Assembly (NCBI RefSeq): GCF_004135735.1
Contig: NZ_CP012670.1
Coordinates: forward strand, 3,121,501 to 3,185,500
Source of the DNA: Sorangium cellulosum
GTDB lineage: Bacteria > Myxococcota_A > Polyangia > Polyangiales > Polyangiaceae
DNA length: 64,000 nucleotides
Direction: 5' to 3'
In this document: positions 55,100 through 63,356 of the stretch, piece after piece
Numbering within the stretch: the stretch's first letter is position 1
Layout: every line of letters begins with the position of its first letter
Translations under genes and position numbers: made by a program
Notes under the pieces: generated by a model
Seen by the model: the letters and a program-made list of their open reading frames with translations, nothing else
Told to the model about the DNA's origin: nothing
Database searches by the model: none

Positions 55100-56461
55100 A
55101 TGAAGACGACAAGCCCCCTGAGCCTGATCCTCGCCGTGGGTCTCGGCGCGTCCCTCGCGGCGTGCAGCGGATCACGAGACGACCTCTCGCCCCTCGGCGC
55201 CGCCGAAGGCGAGATCCGGGCCACGAACACCGGCAGCTACAACCTGCACCTCGAGGAGACGCTGCGGTTCAACCCGGTCCAGCCTGGCGCGGACCCGGCG
55301 CGGGGCCGCGCCCTCTTCGGCCTCGCCGCGGACAGCGACACGGAGGACAAGAGCCAGGCGCTCTTCGAGGGCCCGTCCGTGGCCTTCGGCGGCACGGTCG
55401 TGAGCAATCAGCGCACGTGCTTCACGTGCCACCGCGGGCTCGTCGTGGAGCTCGGGCTCCCGGCCGCCCCGCTGTCCGCGTCGATCGACGCCGGCGACGC
55501 GCTCTTCACGGGGATCCAGGCCGACGCGCAGGGGGATCCGGACGCCCTCGGCAACCTCGACGAGCTGGCGCTCATCAAGTACCGCCCCAACCGGTTCAAC
55601 CCCCAGCGCGGCGAGGACGACCCGTTCCGGCGGGTGTTCTTCTGGCGCAAGTCCACCCGGCTCATCAACGTGGCCTTCGGGATCGGGTTCCTCAACGACG
55701 CGCGGGGGCGCACCATGTTCGAGACCGACCGGGGCGCCGTCTTCAGCCACACGCAGTCGTCCGACCGGCGGTTCGACGACCTCTTCAGCGTCCAGGATGG
55801 CAACGACCTGGAGGCGTTCCAGTTCTCGCAGCTCTCCGATCCGCGGCTCGCCGCCCTCCGCGATCCGTCGGACCCGATGTTCCGCGTCCTCGCGCGCGAT
55901 CCCTTCTACACGGTCCCTGTCGCGACGCGCGCGCAGGAGCGCGGCAAGCGCGTCTTCGAGAAGTACTGCATGACGTGCCACAACGTGCCCAACGTGTTCA
56001 GCAACCTCTCGAACATCGAGCCTCTCGGCAACGGCGAGACGGACGTCCAGAACCCCGTCTTCGGGCCGAGCGTGGGGCGGACCTTCAACGTGGGCGTCTC
56101 CGAGCGCAACCGGCATGGCCTCCGGTTCACGCACCACGCGGGCGGAGGCCGGTTCGAGCCCATCGTCCTCCCCCTCGTGGACGAGGACGGCGCCGTGGTG
56201 CCGTTCGAGGTCACGATGGATGTCGGGCTGGCCGCCACGACCGGCAGGCTGCAGGACGTCGGTCGCTTCAAGGTCCCGCAGCTCCGGCGCCTCGCGCGGA
56301 ACGCCCCGTACTTCCACGACAACTCCGCGATGACCATCGAGGAGGTCGTCGACCATTTCAACAGCGACTTCTACAACAGGTCGAGGGACGGCCGGCGGTT
56401 CCCCATCCGCCTCGACCACCGGCAGCGCGCCGATCTCATCGAGTTCCTCCGGATCCTCTGA
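55100..56461 (+). CDS. Dihaem cytochrome c peroxidase-like lipoprotein
   Basis: A 453-residue lipoprotein; ATG 55100 lies 2 bases after the previous stop, signal with lipobox SLAAC. Two haem c attachment motifs are visible: CFTCH (residues 107-111) and CMTCH (290-294). The general text fits the dihaem MauG/cytochrome c peroxidase superfamily: ALFEGPSVAFGGTVVSNQRT, RLINVAFGIGFLNDARGR, RFKVPQLRRLARNAPYFHD, IEEVVDHFNS near the C-terminus. These proteins reduce peroxide or oxidise a partner in the periplasm or at the cell surface. The distal ligands cannot be set by eye. It is probably lipid-anchored, which is less common for the family. A 13-bp terminator follows. Confidence 0.85.
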   Translation: MKTTSPLSLILAVGLGASLAACSGSRDDLSPLGAAEGEIRATNTGSYNLHLEETLRFNPVQPGADPARGRALFGLAADSDTEDKSQALFEGPSVAFGGTVVSNQRTCFTCHRGLVVELGLPAAPLSASIDAGDALFTGIQADAQGDPDALGNLDELALIKYRPNRFNPQRGEDDPFRRVFFWRKSTRLINVAFGIGFLNDARGRTMFETDRGAVFSHTQSSDRRFDDLFSVQDGNDLEAFQFSQLSDPRLAALRDPSDPMFRVLARDPFYTVPVATRAQERGKRVFEKYCMTCHNVPNVFSNLSNIEPLGNGETDVQNPVFGPSVGRTFNVGVSERNRHGLRFTHHAGGGRFEPIVLPLVDEDGAVVPFEVTMDVGLAATTGRLQDVGRFKVPQLRRLARNAPYFHDNSAMTIEEVVDHFNSDFYNRSRDGRRFPIRLDHRQRADLIEFLRIL

Positions 56462-56467
56462 CCGACC

Positions 56468-56498
56468 CTGCCCGGACCGCCGCGCGCGGTCCGGGCAG
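56468..56498 (+). terminator. Strong hairpin after the dihaem lipoprotein gene
   Basis: CTGCCCGGACCGC (56468-56480) and GCGGTCCGGGCAG (56486-56498) form a perfect 13-bp stem with a 5-base loop directly after the stop codon. No T-run follows. Confidence 0.6.
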
Positions 56499-56566
56499 CC
56501 CGCCCCGCCGGGGCGCGAGGGCCTCGCGCGCTCTCCCCAGCTCCGGCGGCCGTCCGAGAGGCGCTC

Positions 56567-57967
56567 TTAGCCCTTCCGGCTGCCCGCCCAGCGCCGGGCG
56601 TCGCTCACGGGCCGGGCGGCGCTCGTGGCGGCGCCGATCGCGTACCGGAGCGCGTCCTTCAGCGTGCCGAAGGTGACGAGATCCTGCGTCTCGGCGCCGA
56701 GCTCCGTCATGGTGGCCGCGATCTGCGGCGAGATGCCGGACACCACGCCGCGCGTCCCGAGCAGCTTGATGGCCCTCATGATGTCGAGCAGGTGCTTGGT
56801 CGTCGCCAGGTCGACGCCCTCGATCCCGGTCAGATCCATGATCGCGAACCTCGCCTGCGTCCGCACGACCTCGTTCAGGAGCGCCTCGGTGATGCGCGAG
56901 GCGCGGACGCCGTCGATGGCGCCGATGAGCGGCAGCGCCAGGACGTGATCCCAGACCTGGACCACGGGCGCGGACATGAGGCGGATGGCCTCGTTCTGCG
57001 CGCGCAGGCTCTCCTCGCTCCGCATGCGCTCGATGATCTCGCTCTCGAGCCGCCGGTTCTGCTGCTCGAGCTCCTCGGCGGCCGCCTTGAGCCGGACCAT
57101 CTGCTCCTGCACCTGCCGCTCTAGCCGCCGCTGCTCCGTCAGGTCCGAGACCGCGCCGATGATCCGGCGGAGCTTGCCGTCCGGGTCGCGGAGGATGACG
57201 CCGCGATCGACGAGCACGGCATAGTCGCCGTTCGACCGGCGGAGGCGATACTCCGCGGTCCAGCCGCTCGCGCCGGAGCTCGCCGCGCTCTCGAGCGCGC
57301 TCGTGGCGTTGTCCCGATCGTCCGGGTGAATGTGCTCGCGCCACCAGCTCGCGTCGGCGTAAAGCTCCCTGGGGGCGCCCGAGATTTTCTCGAACGAGTC
57401 GCTGCGCCACACGGTGCCGGTCTCGACGTTGTAATCGTAGATCGCGTCCTGCGTGGCGAGGGTGACCATCCGGAACCGCTCCTCGCTCTCCCGGAGCGCG
57501 TCGTCCGGCGCCGGCGTCGACGGCTCGGCGGCGCCGTCCGCCGGGCGCCGCTCGCCGCGGGCCTCCCGCGCGCCGCGGGCCTCCGTGATGACGGCGATGA
57601 CGCCGAGGGCCGCGCCGGACGCGTCGCGCCCCACCGCGGCCGGGGTGACGAGGAGGTCCACGCTGGAGCCGTCCTTGCGGAGGCCTTGCGCCGCGAGCGG
57701 CGCCCCCGCGTCGCCAGCGCCGGCGCGCTCCCACCACGCGTCGACGTCGCCGCGGCGCAGGCAGGGCGGCTCTCTGCCCATCACCTCCGCCTCGATCCAC
57801 CCGAACAGCCGCGACGCCTCCCGGTTCCAGAAGCGCACGAGCCGCTCCCGGTCCCACACGATCATCGCGACCGGCGCCGCCTCGGCCATGATGGCCAACT
57901 TCGCGTCGTCCCAGCGAGCCTGGTCCGGGCGCGTGACGGAGGGATTCTCCACCTGCTGCGTTGACAT
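56567..57967 (-). CDS. Double-PAS STAS sensor protein (RsbR-like)
   Basis: A 466-residue cytoplasmic protein. Start ATG 57967 (MSTQQVENPSVTRPD) was chosen over the open frame to 58183, which lacks protein-like text. Two PAS units are visible: one near 25-150 (APVAMIVWDRERLVRFWNRE, RLFGWIEAEVMG, DGSSVDLLVTPA) and one near 185-310 (RMVTLATQDAIYDYNVETGT, WREHIHPDDRDNA, VILRDPDGKLRRIIG). A coiled coil leads to the STAS domain (about 345-455: VLALPLIGAIDG, FAIMDLTGIEGVDLATT, VTFGTLKDALRYAI). The second phosphosite region is TFGTL rather than T-x-STL. It belongs to the same family as the proteins at 35075 and 41054. Confidence 0.87.
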   Translation of the reverse strand: MSTQQVENPSVTRPDQARWDDAKLAIMAEAAPVAMIVWDRERLVRFWNREASRLFGWIEAEVMGREPPCLRRGDVDAWWERAGAGDAGAPLAAQGLRKDGSSVDLLVTPAAVGRDASGAALGVIAVITEARGAREARGERRPADGAAEPSTPAPDDALRESEERFRMVTLATQDAIYDYNVETGTVWRSDSFEKISGAPRELYADASWWREHIHPDDRDNATSALESAASSGASGWTAEYRLRRSNGDYAVLVDRGVILRDPDGKLRRIIGAVSDLTEQRRLERQVQEQMVRLKAAAEELEQQNRRLESEIIERMRSEESLRAQNEAIRLMSAPVVQVWDHVLALPLIGAIDGVRASRITEALLNEVVRTQARFAIMDLTGIEGVDLATTKHLLDIMRAIKLLGTRGVVSGISPQIAATMTELGAETQDLVTFGTLKDALRYAIGAATSAARPVSDARRWAGSRKG

Positions 57968-58298
57968 ATCCGCTTCTTTCGAGGGCGCAGCCGCCCGCTC
58001 CTCGCAGGACGGCGCGGGTCCGACGGTCACTGGCGCTCCTGGACATGGCATCGTGCCCGTACGGGCCGTGAGAAGGCAAGAGATTCGTAAGGATTTTCCT
58101 GATGGCGCGATTCCTCGACAGCGCCGCCCTTGGATCCAGGGTGATCCCGGCGCTCGGCGGCATGTGCCCGCCCGTCGCGCCATGTGAGATGCTGTGAGAT
58201 GTTGTGGCCGCGGGCGCCCAGCGCGTGGTGCTCAGGTGCGATGCTGGTGCGCCTGGGAGCTGTCCTGTCCTCCACCGAGGACCACGTGTTGATCTCGA
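57968..58298. other. Intergenic region with direct repeats
   Basis: Separates the kynureninase fusion and the PAS-STAS gene (both minus strand). TGTGAGAT occurs twice, at 58183-58190 and 58193-58200, a 10-bp direct repeat. No gene is supported. Confidence 0.4.
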
Positions 58299-60023
58299 TC
58301 ATCCATCGTCAGCGGCCATCACCTTCTCCAGCGCATGGCTCAGGCGGCAGACGTCCTCGAAGCTGTTGTAAAGCGGCGCGACCGCGATTCGCACGACGTC
58401 CTGCCCCCGCGTGCCCACGAAGACGCCGTGCTCCCGCAGCCCCCGTGAGATCTCGGCGCTGCCCTTGCCGCGCACGCGCAGCGAGATCTGCCCGCCTCGA
58501 TCGCCCCGCGGCGTGATCACCTCCACCCGCTCGCGCGGCAGCCCGTCCACATGGGCGAGGAGCTCCGCGATCAGCGCCTCGCGCTTCTCGATCAGCCGCT
58601 CCATCCCCACCTCCTCGAACACGCCGAGCGCGCCCGCCAGCGTGGCGAGGCTGGCGATCGGCGGCCCACTCTGCCGGAAGCCCCACGCGCCCACCTCGGG
58701 CTCGAAGTCGTCCGGCATGGCCAGGCGCGTCTCCCTCCGCTGCCCCCACCAGCCCGCGAGGCGCGGCAGCCGCGGATCTCGGCCGTGGCGCTCGTGCACG
58801 AAGAGGCCGGCCACGCCGCCGGGATCCGCGTTCAGGTATTTGTAATGGCACCACACGGCGAAATCGACGTCCCAGTCGTGCAACCTCAGCGCCACATTGC
58901 CGATCGCGTGCGCCAGGTCCGCGCCGACGAGGCAGCCGGCCGCGTGCGCCGCGCGCGTGATGCGCTCCAGGTCATAGGCCTGGCCGCTGAAATGGTTCAC
59001 GCCGCCCAGCAGGACCAGCGCGATCTCGTGGCCACGCGTCGAGAGGTACGCGATGACGTCCTCGGTGGTCGCGTACGGTCGCCCTGCCGGCACGGGGATC
59101 TCGCGCACGCTCTCGGCCGGATCGAGCCCAGCGAGCCTCGCCTGCGAGGCCACGGCGTAGCGGTCGGACGGGAACGCATCGGGCTCCAGCAGGAGGGCGT
59201 GACGCTCGGGCGTCGGGCGGTAGAAGCTGCGCATCAGGAGGTGCAGGTTCGCGGTCACGCTGCCCATCACCGCCACCTCCTCGGGCGCGGCGCCCACGAT
59301 GGGCGCGAGCCTCGTGGCGAGCAGCTCGTCCACGTCCAGCCACCGCGGCGCCGCCTCGAAATGCGCCCGGAAGCCGAGATCGCGCCACTGGTCGAGCGCC
59401 CCCGCGAGCGCCGCCTGCGCGTCCGTGGAGAGCAGGCCCAGCCCGTTGCCGCAGAAATAAGCCGCCTCCGCCCCGTCCGGCCCCGGCGGCAGATGGAAGC
59501 GCCCCCGCAGCGCGGCGAGCGGATGCTCCGCGTCGCGGCGGCGCGCCGCCTCGAGGCGCTCGCGCCACGCGGGGCTCGTCAGCGCCTCCTGCGCGAGCGA
59601 ATTCATGGGCTCCCCGCGCGCCGGCCCGACGGCCGGGCCCTCCGCGAGTTGCTTCAGCAGGGCGAGCTCCTCCTCCATCTCGCGCTTCATCGCCTCGAAG
59701 CGCTCGTCCGAGATCCCCGGCCGCCGGAAGAAGGTATAGAGAAAGACGGCCCCGCCCTCCGCCGGCATCACCCGCGTCGGCGAATAACGCCACGCTCCAT
59801 CGGCGCCCAGGTGGCCGAAATCCACGACGCCCAAGGCGCGGTCGGTGCGCATGGCGAAGCGCACCTGGCCGCGCGGGGTCGTGGCCCAGAGCGCGTCCCC
59901 GTCGGCGCGCACGCTCGAGCAGAAATGGACGGCCCAGCGGGGGAGCTGCGCCGGATCGGAGACCACCGCGAAGACACGCTCCGTGGGGGCCGCAATGAAG
60001 ATCGAATGGGTGCTCTGATGCAT
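58299..60023 (-). CDS. kynU: SRPBCC-kynureninase fusion
   Basis: A 574-residue frame without a stop between two domains. Residues ~1-120 are an SRPBCC/polyketide-cyclase-like fold (HSIFIAAPTERVFAVVSDPA, RFAMRTDRALGVVDF). Residues ~140-574 are kynureninase, a PLP enzyme that splits kynurenine or 3-hydroxykynurenine to anthranilate(s) and alanine. Motifs: GSVTANLHLLMRSFYRP, VGADLAHAIGN, WCHYKYLN (PLP Lys) and GWGQ-type region ending RLAGWWGQ. An internal ATG at 59606 behind GGGGAG would give kynureninase alone (435 residues). So the domains may also be made separately. ATG 60023 was chosen over ATG 60083 by codon use. No other kyn gene is in the window. Confidence 0.85.
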   Translation of the reverse strand: MHQSTHSIFIAAPTERVFAVVSDPAQLPRWAVHFCSSVRADGDALWATTPRGQVRFAMRTDRALGVVDFGHLGADGAWRYSPTRVMPAEGGAVFLYTFFRRPGISDERFEAMKREMEEELALLKQLAEGPAVGPARGEPMNSLAQEALTSPAWRERLEAARRRDAEHPLAALRGRFHLPPGPDGAEAAYFCGNGLGLLSTDAQAALAGALDQWRDLGFRAHFEAAPRWLDVDELLATRLAPIVGAAPEEVAVMGSVTANLHLLMRSFYRPTPERHALLLEPDAFPSDRYAVASQARLAGLDPAESVREIPVPAGRPYATTEDVIAYLSTRGHEIALVLLGGVNHFSGQAYDLERITRAAHAAGCLVGADLAHAIGNVALRLHDWDVDFAVWCHYKYLNADPGGVAGLFVHERHGRDPRLPRLAGWWGQRRETRLAMPDDFEPEVGAWGFRQSGPPIASLATLAGALGVFEEVGMERLIEKREALIAELLAHVDGLPRERVEVITPRGDRGGQISLRVRGKGSAEISRGLREHGVFVGTRGQDVVRIAVAPLYNSFEDVCRLSHALEKVMAADDG

Positions 60024-60365
60024 TGGAAAACTCGCTTTGGGCGTGACGACAGTCCCTCTGACCGGAACGAGCAATACGTCCATGGTATATCACGTGCGCT
60101 TGGTAGCGGCGAAAATCAGACGGAAATCCGATCGATCTCGAGGACGACGAGATTCGCCGTGAGCGCGACGAGCCGCGCTGATGCGGCCTCGAGAGCCCGG
60201 GGGCAGCGGCCAGCGAGACGCACGTGTCGAGCGTGCCGTTCCATGGGGTCGCCAACGAGTGCTCGTGGACCGCGCACGGCTTGCTCTGGCCCACGCAGCG
60301 CCGCGAGTGCCGGCGAGGGAAGGGAGCTGTGTGCCATAACGTGCCACGACGCCGAGGGTGCGGGC
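60024..60365. other. Stretch between kynureninase gene and IS end
   Basis: Contains the extension of the transposase frame beyond the IS end, but no supported independent gene. It may hold the remains of the gene the IS entered. Confidence 0.4.
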
Positions 60366-61555
60366 CAGGGCGGGCGCGTCTGATCTGGAGGAATGGTTCC
60401 GGAAAGGACGCGAAGAAGATAGTCGTGATCCCATCCGGCTTTCTTGCGTTTCGCGGCAATCCCTCGCTTGGTAGTCTGGTCCTGCTTCAGGAGATCGAGC
60501 GCAATCTTGCGCAGCAGCCCGATGTTCTGCTGCCCAGCTCGAATGCGGCTTTCGTCCTCGCGGAAGGCGACATCGAGCACCCAGTGGCATCGATTCTCGA
60601 TCGACCAGTGCGCGCGAATCAACGATCCCATCGTTCTGGCTCCAGCCCGTGCGCTCGAGCTGATGAAGTAGTGCCTCTCCGACGTGACCTCGTCGTCGGG
60701 GCCGACCTGGCGTTCCCGCTCGACCATCGTGATGCTCCGCAGGCCAGGCCATTTCGATGCCTCCGCGATCCGGCTCAGGTCCGTCGTGGTCCAGACGCGC
60801 CGCCCTTCCCGCCGCCCGTGTCCCTCCTCTGCCGTCTCATGCACCGTGTGCTTTACGAGTGAAAAGAAGCCAGTACCGGCCTCGGAGAAGACATGAGCGA
60901 CTTGCTCGTAGAGTTTGGTCTGGTTCGCCTTGAGCGCGAGCAGATAGTCGGCTCCCCGGTTGACAATGACCTGGGCAATCTCCTTCTGGGTTCCTATGGC
61001 GTCGATGGTCACCGTAGCACCTCGAAGATCCAGCATGCCAAGCAACGTCGGAATGGCTGTGATCTCGTTCGAGTCAGGGTCGGTCGCCACCTGACCGAGC
61101 GTCAGGTTATTTTGATGAACCCAGGCGCCGACCAGGTGCAGCGGCGAGCGCTTGGCAGCACGGTAGAACGATCGGCGGGCCGTCTTGCCATCGATCGCAA
61201 CCAGCTTGCCGTCGGGCGAGCCGCCCAGCGCCTGCATCCAGGCCACGAAGCACGCGCCGAATGCCTCGGGGTCAAGCGCGGTCAGAACCCGACGGAACGT
61301 GTCAGCGCTCGGGATGCCTGCCGGCAGGTCCAGAAACGTCTTCAGCCAGCGGTGCTTGCACTCACCGAGGACGGCGAAGTCGTCCCAGCCCTCCGCCCCG
61401 CAGATCGTGCCGAGGATCGCGATGGCGATGATGTCCAGCAGCTTGTGATCGGAGCGACCGACCACGCGGGGATCGGGTAGCGACGCGAAATGCTCGACGA
61501 ACGGTGCCATGCTCCAAGGTATGCCACACGCCGCCTTGATGTGTTCGGTCGCCAT
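60116..61555 (-). CDS. ISAs1-family transposase
   Basis: A 479-residue frame; the first ~396 residues lie inside the IS. The ISAs1/DDE type is clear: FASLPDPRVVGRSDHKLLDI, ILGTICGAEGWDDFAVLGE, then the catalytic Asp in KLVAIDGKTARRSF, Asp in ATVTIDAIGTQKEIA and Glu in LDVAFREDESRIRAGQ, all intact. The core ends at HDYLLRVL. Instead of the expected stop, the frame runs through the inverted repeat and about 83 codons into flanking DNA, so the tail is probably not functional protein. ATG 61555 was chosen; MAPFVEHF slightly downstream is an alternative. It may still be active. Confidence 0.9.
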   Translation of the reverse strand: MATEHIKAACGIPWSMAPFVEHFASLPDPRVVGRSDHKLLDIIAIAILGTICGAEGWDDFAVLGECKHRWLKTFLDLPAGIPSADTFRRVLTALDPEAFGACFVAWMQALGGSPDGKLVAIDGKTARRSFYRAAKRSPLHLVGAWVHQNNLTLGQVATDPDSNEITAIPTLLGMLDLRGATVTIDAIGTQKEIAQVIVNRGADYLLALKANQTKLYEQVAHVFSEAGTGFFSLVKHTVHETAEEGHGRREGRRVWTTTDLSRIAEASKWPGLRSITMVERERQVGPDDEVTSERHYFISSSARAGARTMGSLIRAHWSIENRCHWVLDVAFREDESRIRAGQQNIGLLRKIALDLLKQDQTTKRGIAAKRKKAGWDHDYLLRVLSGTIPPDQTRPPWPAPSASWHVMAHSSLPSPALAALRGPEQAVRGPRALVGDPMERHARHVRLAGRCPRALEAASARLVALTANLVVLEIDRISV

Positions 61556-61623
61556 AATCGATCAGACGGCCACGAGAGGAGTTAACTCATTGTAGTCCCA
61601 TAGGTTTTGATGCGCCCGCCCTG
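60366..61623. mobile_element. ISAs1-family insertion sequence
   Basis: Bounded by 15-bp imperfect inverted repeats: CAGGGCGGGCGCGTC at 60366-60380 and its reverse partner CAGGGCGGGCGCATC (minus strand) at 61609-61623, matching 14 of 15. Total length 1258 bp fits the family (about 1.2-1.35 kb). I do not see a matching target-site duplication, so one flank may have changed since insertion. Its right end has cut the lipoprotein gene at 61587-61898. Confidence 0.75.
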
Positions 61624-61898
61624 GCGGCAAACACGAGCTTTTCGGTCTGCGCGGGGATGCAGGGATTGCCGTCGAGGATGTATTGACCGAACTGGTCAGC
61701 GCACAGGCCCAGCACGCCTTCATCCCTCTCCGAGACCACACGAATGGTGTGAGGCGAGACCCGATCGTGCGTGATCTTTTGAGCGCGACCTACTAGCCAG
61801 GAAGGCGGCGGGGAGATGGCTCGGAGCGGCGCGCATGCACCCAGCGTGCACACGAGAAGCGGCGGTATTACGATGCGGAGCACATCGAGAGCTGGCAT
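61587..61898 (-). CDS. Lipoprotein truncated by the insertion sequence
   Basis: A 103-residue frame from ATG 61898. The signal peptide is MPALDVLRIVIPPLLVCTLG with lipobox LGAC. The rest is QKITHDRVSPHTIRVVSERD, VLGLCADQFGQYILDGNPCI and KLVFAARAG. The last ~11 codons (RAGASKPMGLQ) lie within the right end of the IS, so the original C-terminus is lost. No family recognised; the Cys pair (LCADQF and NPCI) may be structural. No clear ribosome site. The surviving product may still be made. Confidence 0.6.
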   Translation of the reverse strand: MPALDVLRIVIPPLLVCTLGACAPLRAISPPPSWLVGRAQKITHDRVSPHTIRVVSERDEGVLGLCADQFGQYILDGNPCIPAQTEKLVFAARAGASKPMGLQ

Positions 61899-61955
61899 CG
61901 AGAGAGGCTTGTCGGTCGTCCACCGGCTTCCACCCCCGCGGGAAAGGCGCTGCAG

Positions 61956-62078
61956 AGCGGCGGTCACCCGCACAGGAGACGGGCCCAGATCGGCGTTTTC
62001 GGCGCGGAAGCGCACTCCTGTGCGCTGAGCACCGAAAACGTCGAGATGGGCCCGTATCCGAAGCGGGTGACCGCCGCT
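61956..62078. repeat. 123-bp nested palindrome
   Basis: Outer arms AGCGGCGGTCACCCGC (61956-61971) and GCGGGTGACCGCCGCT (62063-62078) are a perfect 16-bp inverted pair. Inside are GGGCCCA (61981)/TGGGCCC (62047), CGTTTTCGG (61994)/CCGAAAACG (62032) and GCGCAC (62010)/GTGCGC (62020) around TCCT. All are nested in order, so one long cruciform is possible. The left side of the patatin stop codon touches it. It could be a terminator or REP/MITE. Confidence 0.85.
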
Positions 62079-63337
62079 CAAGCCGTCCCCGGCCCCACCG
62101 GGGGCGGGATGGACCACTCCGCGCTGTCGGCGAGCCTCGGCTCCACGTCGTCGCCCGCGCTCCCGAAGAACTCCGCGATGTCGTGGCGCCGCGCCTCCGC
62201 GTCCGCCCGCCCGAGCGCGATGAGCTTCCGGGTGAACGACCCGTCGAACAGCAGGTAGCTCGCCAGATCCGCGTCGTTCTCCTCGCCGACGTCCACCAGC
62301 GAGAACAGCCGCCGCATCATCGCCGGCCCGCCCTGCACCTTGCCCGCCTTCACGTGCGCCGCCGCCAGGCGCCCGAGGTCCACGCTCGGCCGCACCACCA
62401 GCGTCTCCACCCGCCGGTACGGCAGCGCCCCGCGCTGCCCCGCGGCCGCGTTGATCGACGGCAAGAAGTCCGGGCCGAACACCCGCTCGCCGTCCTCGAT
62501 CATGTGGTTGACCCGCGTCAGCACCTCGAAGTCCGTCTGGATGTGGTCCAGCAGGAACGCGTTCAGCACCTTGCCGAGCACCAGCGCCATCCCCGGCTGC
62601 CGGGCGCTGTCGCCCGCGTCGATGCTCCGCACCTCCCGGGACAGGCCGATCGCCAGCACGTGCGTCGCCCCGAGCCGCAGCGCCGGGGCGATCGGCGTGT
62701 TCTGCCGCACGCCCCCGTCCATGAACAGGTCGCGGCCGATGCGCACCGGCGGGAACAGGATCGGGATCGCCGCCGACGCGAGCGCGTGCTGCGGGCCGAT
62801 GAGCGCGCCGCGGATGATCGTGCGCGGCGGCGCCGTCGTCGGCAGCGCGCCGTCCGGGCCCGTCTGCATGAAGATCACCGTGCGGCCCGTCCCGATCTCC
62901 GTCGCCGACACGCTCACCGCCGACAGGTAGCCGTGGCGCAGCGTGCGCGCGATCGCGCGCCAGGGGATCTCGCGCTCGACGAGCCGCTGCATCGGCGAGA
63001 CGTCGAACAGGCCCACCCCCTGCGACCCGCCCCCGAACAGGAGCCTCGGCAGCGAGATCGCCTGCTTCACCCCGAAGCCGAACACCCCCTCCAGCCGGAG
63101 CTGCGTCCAGAGGTTCACCAGGCGCCGGACGCCCAGCGTCGGATCGTCGAGGTGCGCCGCGAGGTAGCAGGCGTTCACCGCGCCGACCGACGTGCCGCAC
63201 AGGATGTCGAGCCGCGGCGGCGCCCCGCGCAGCCGCGCGAAGGCGTCGAGCACGTACGACATCACCCCGACCTCGTAGGCGCCCCGCGCCCCGCCGCCCG
63301 AGAGGATGACCGCGACCTTGCGGCGCGGCCTCGTCAT
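62078..63337 (-). CDS. Patatin-like phospholipase
   Basis: A 419-residue enzyme of the patatin family (Ser-Asp dyad acyl hydrolase on phospholipids). The oxyanion loop SGGGARGAYEVG, nucleophile GTSVGAVNA (G-x-S-x-G) and catalytic Asp in MDGGVRQNTP are all visible. It has no signal peptide, so it is cytoplasmic or peripheral. Length fits the larger bacterial RssA/patatin type with a C-terminal extension. ATG 63337 follows GGGAG. The upstream TPR-type gene ends 19 bases before it, so the two may be co-transcribed. The substrate is unknown. Confidence 0.92.
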   Translation of the reverse strand: MTRPRRKVAVILSGGGARGAYEVGVMSYVLDAFARLRGAPPRLDILCGTSVGAVNACYLAAHLDDPTLGVRRLVNLWTQLRLEGVFGFGVKQAISLPRLLFGGGSQGVGLFDVSPMQRLVEREIPWRAIARTLRHGYLSAVSVSATEIGTGRTVIFMQTGPDGALPTTAPPRTIIRGALIGPQHALASAAIPILFPPVRIGRDLFMDGGVRQNTPIAPALRLGATHVLAIGLSREVRSIDAGDSARQPGMALVLGKVLNAFLLDHIQTDFEVLTRVNHMIEDGERVFGPDFLPSINAAAGQRGALPYRRVETLVVRPSVDLGRLAAAHVKAGKVQGGPAMMRRLFSLVDVGEENDADLASYLLFDGSFTRKLIALGRADAEARRHDIAEFFGSAGDDVEPRLADSAEWSIPPPVGPGTA

Positions 63338-63356
63338 GTGGTTGCTCCCGTTCCGC

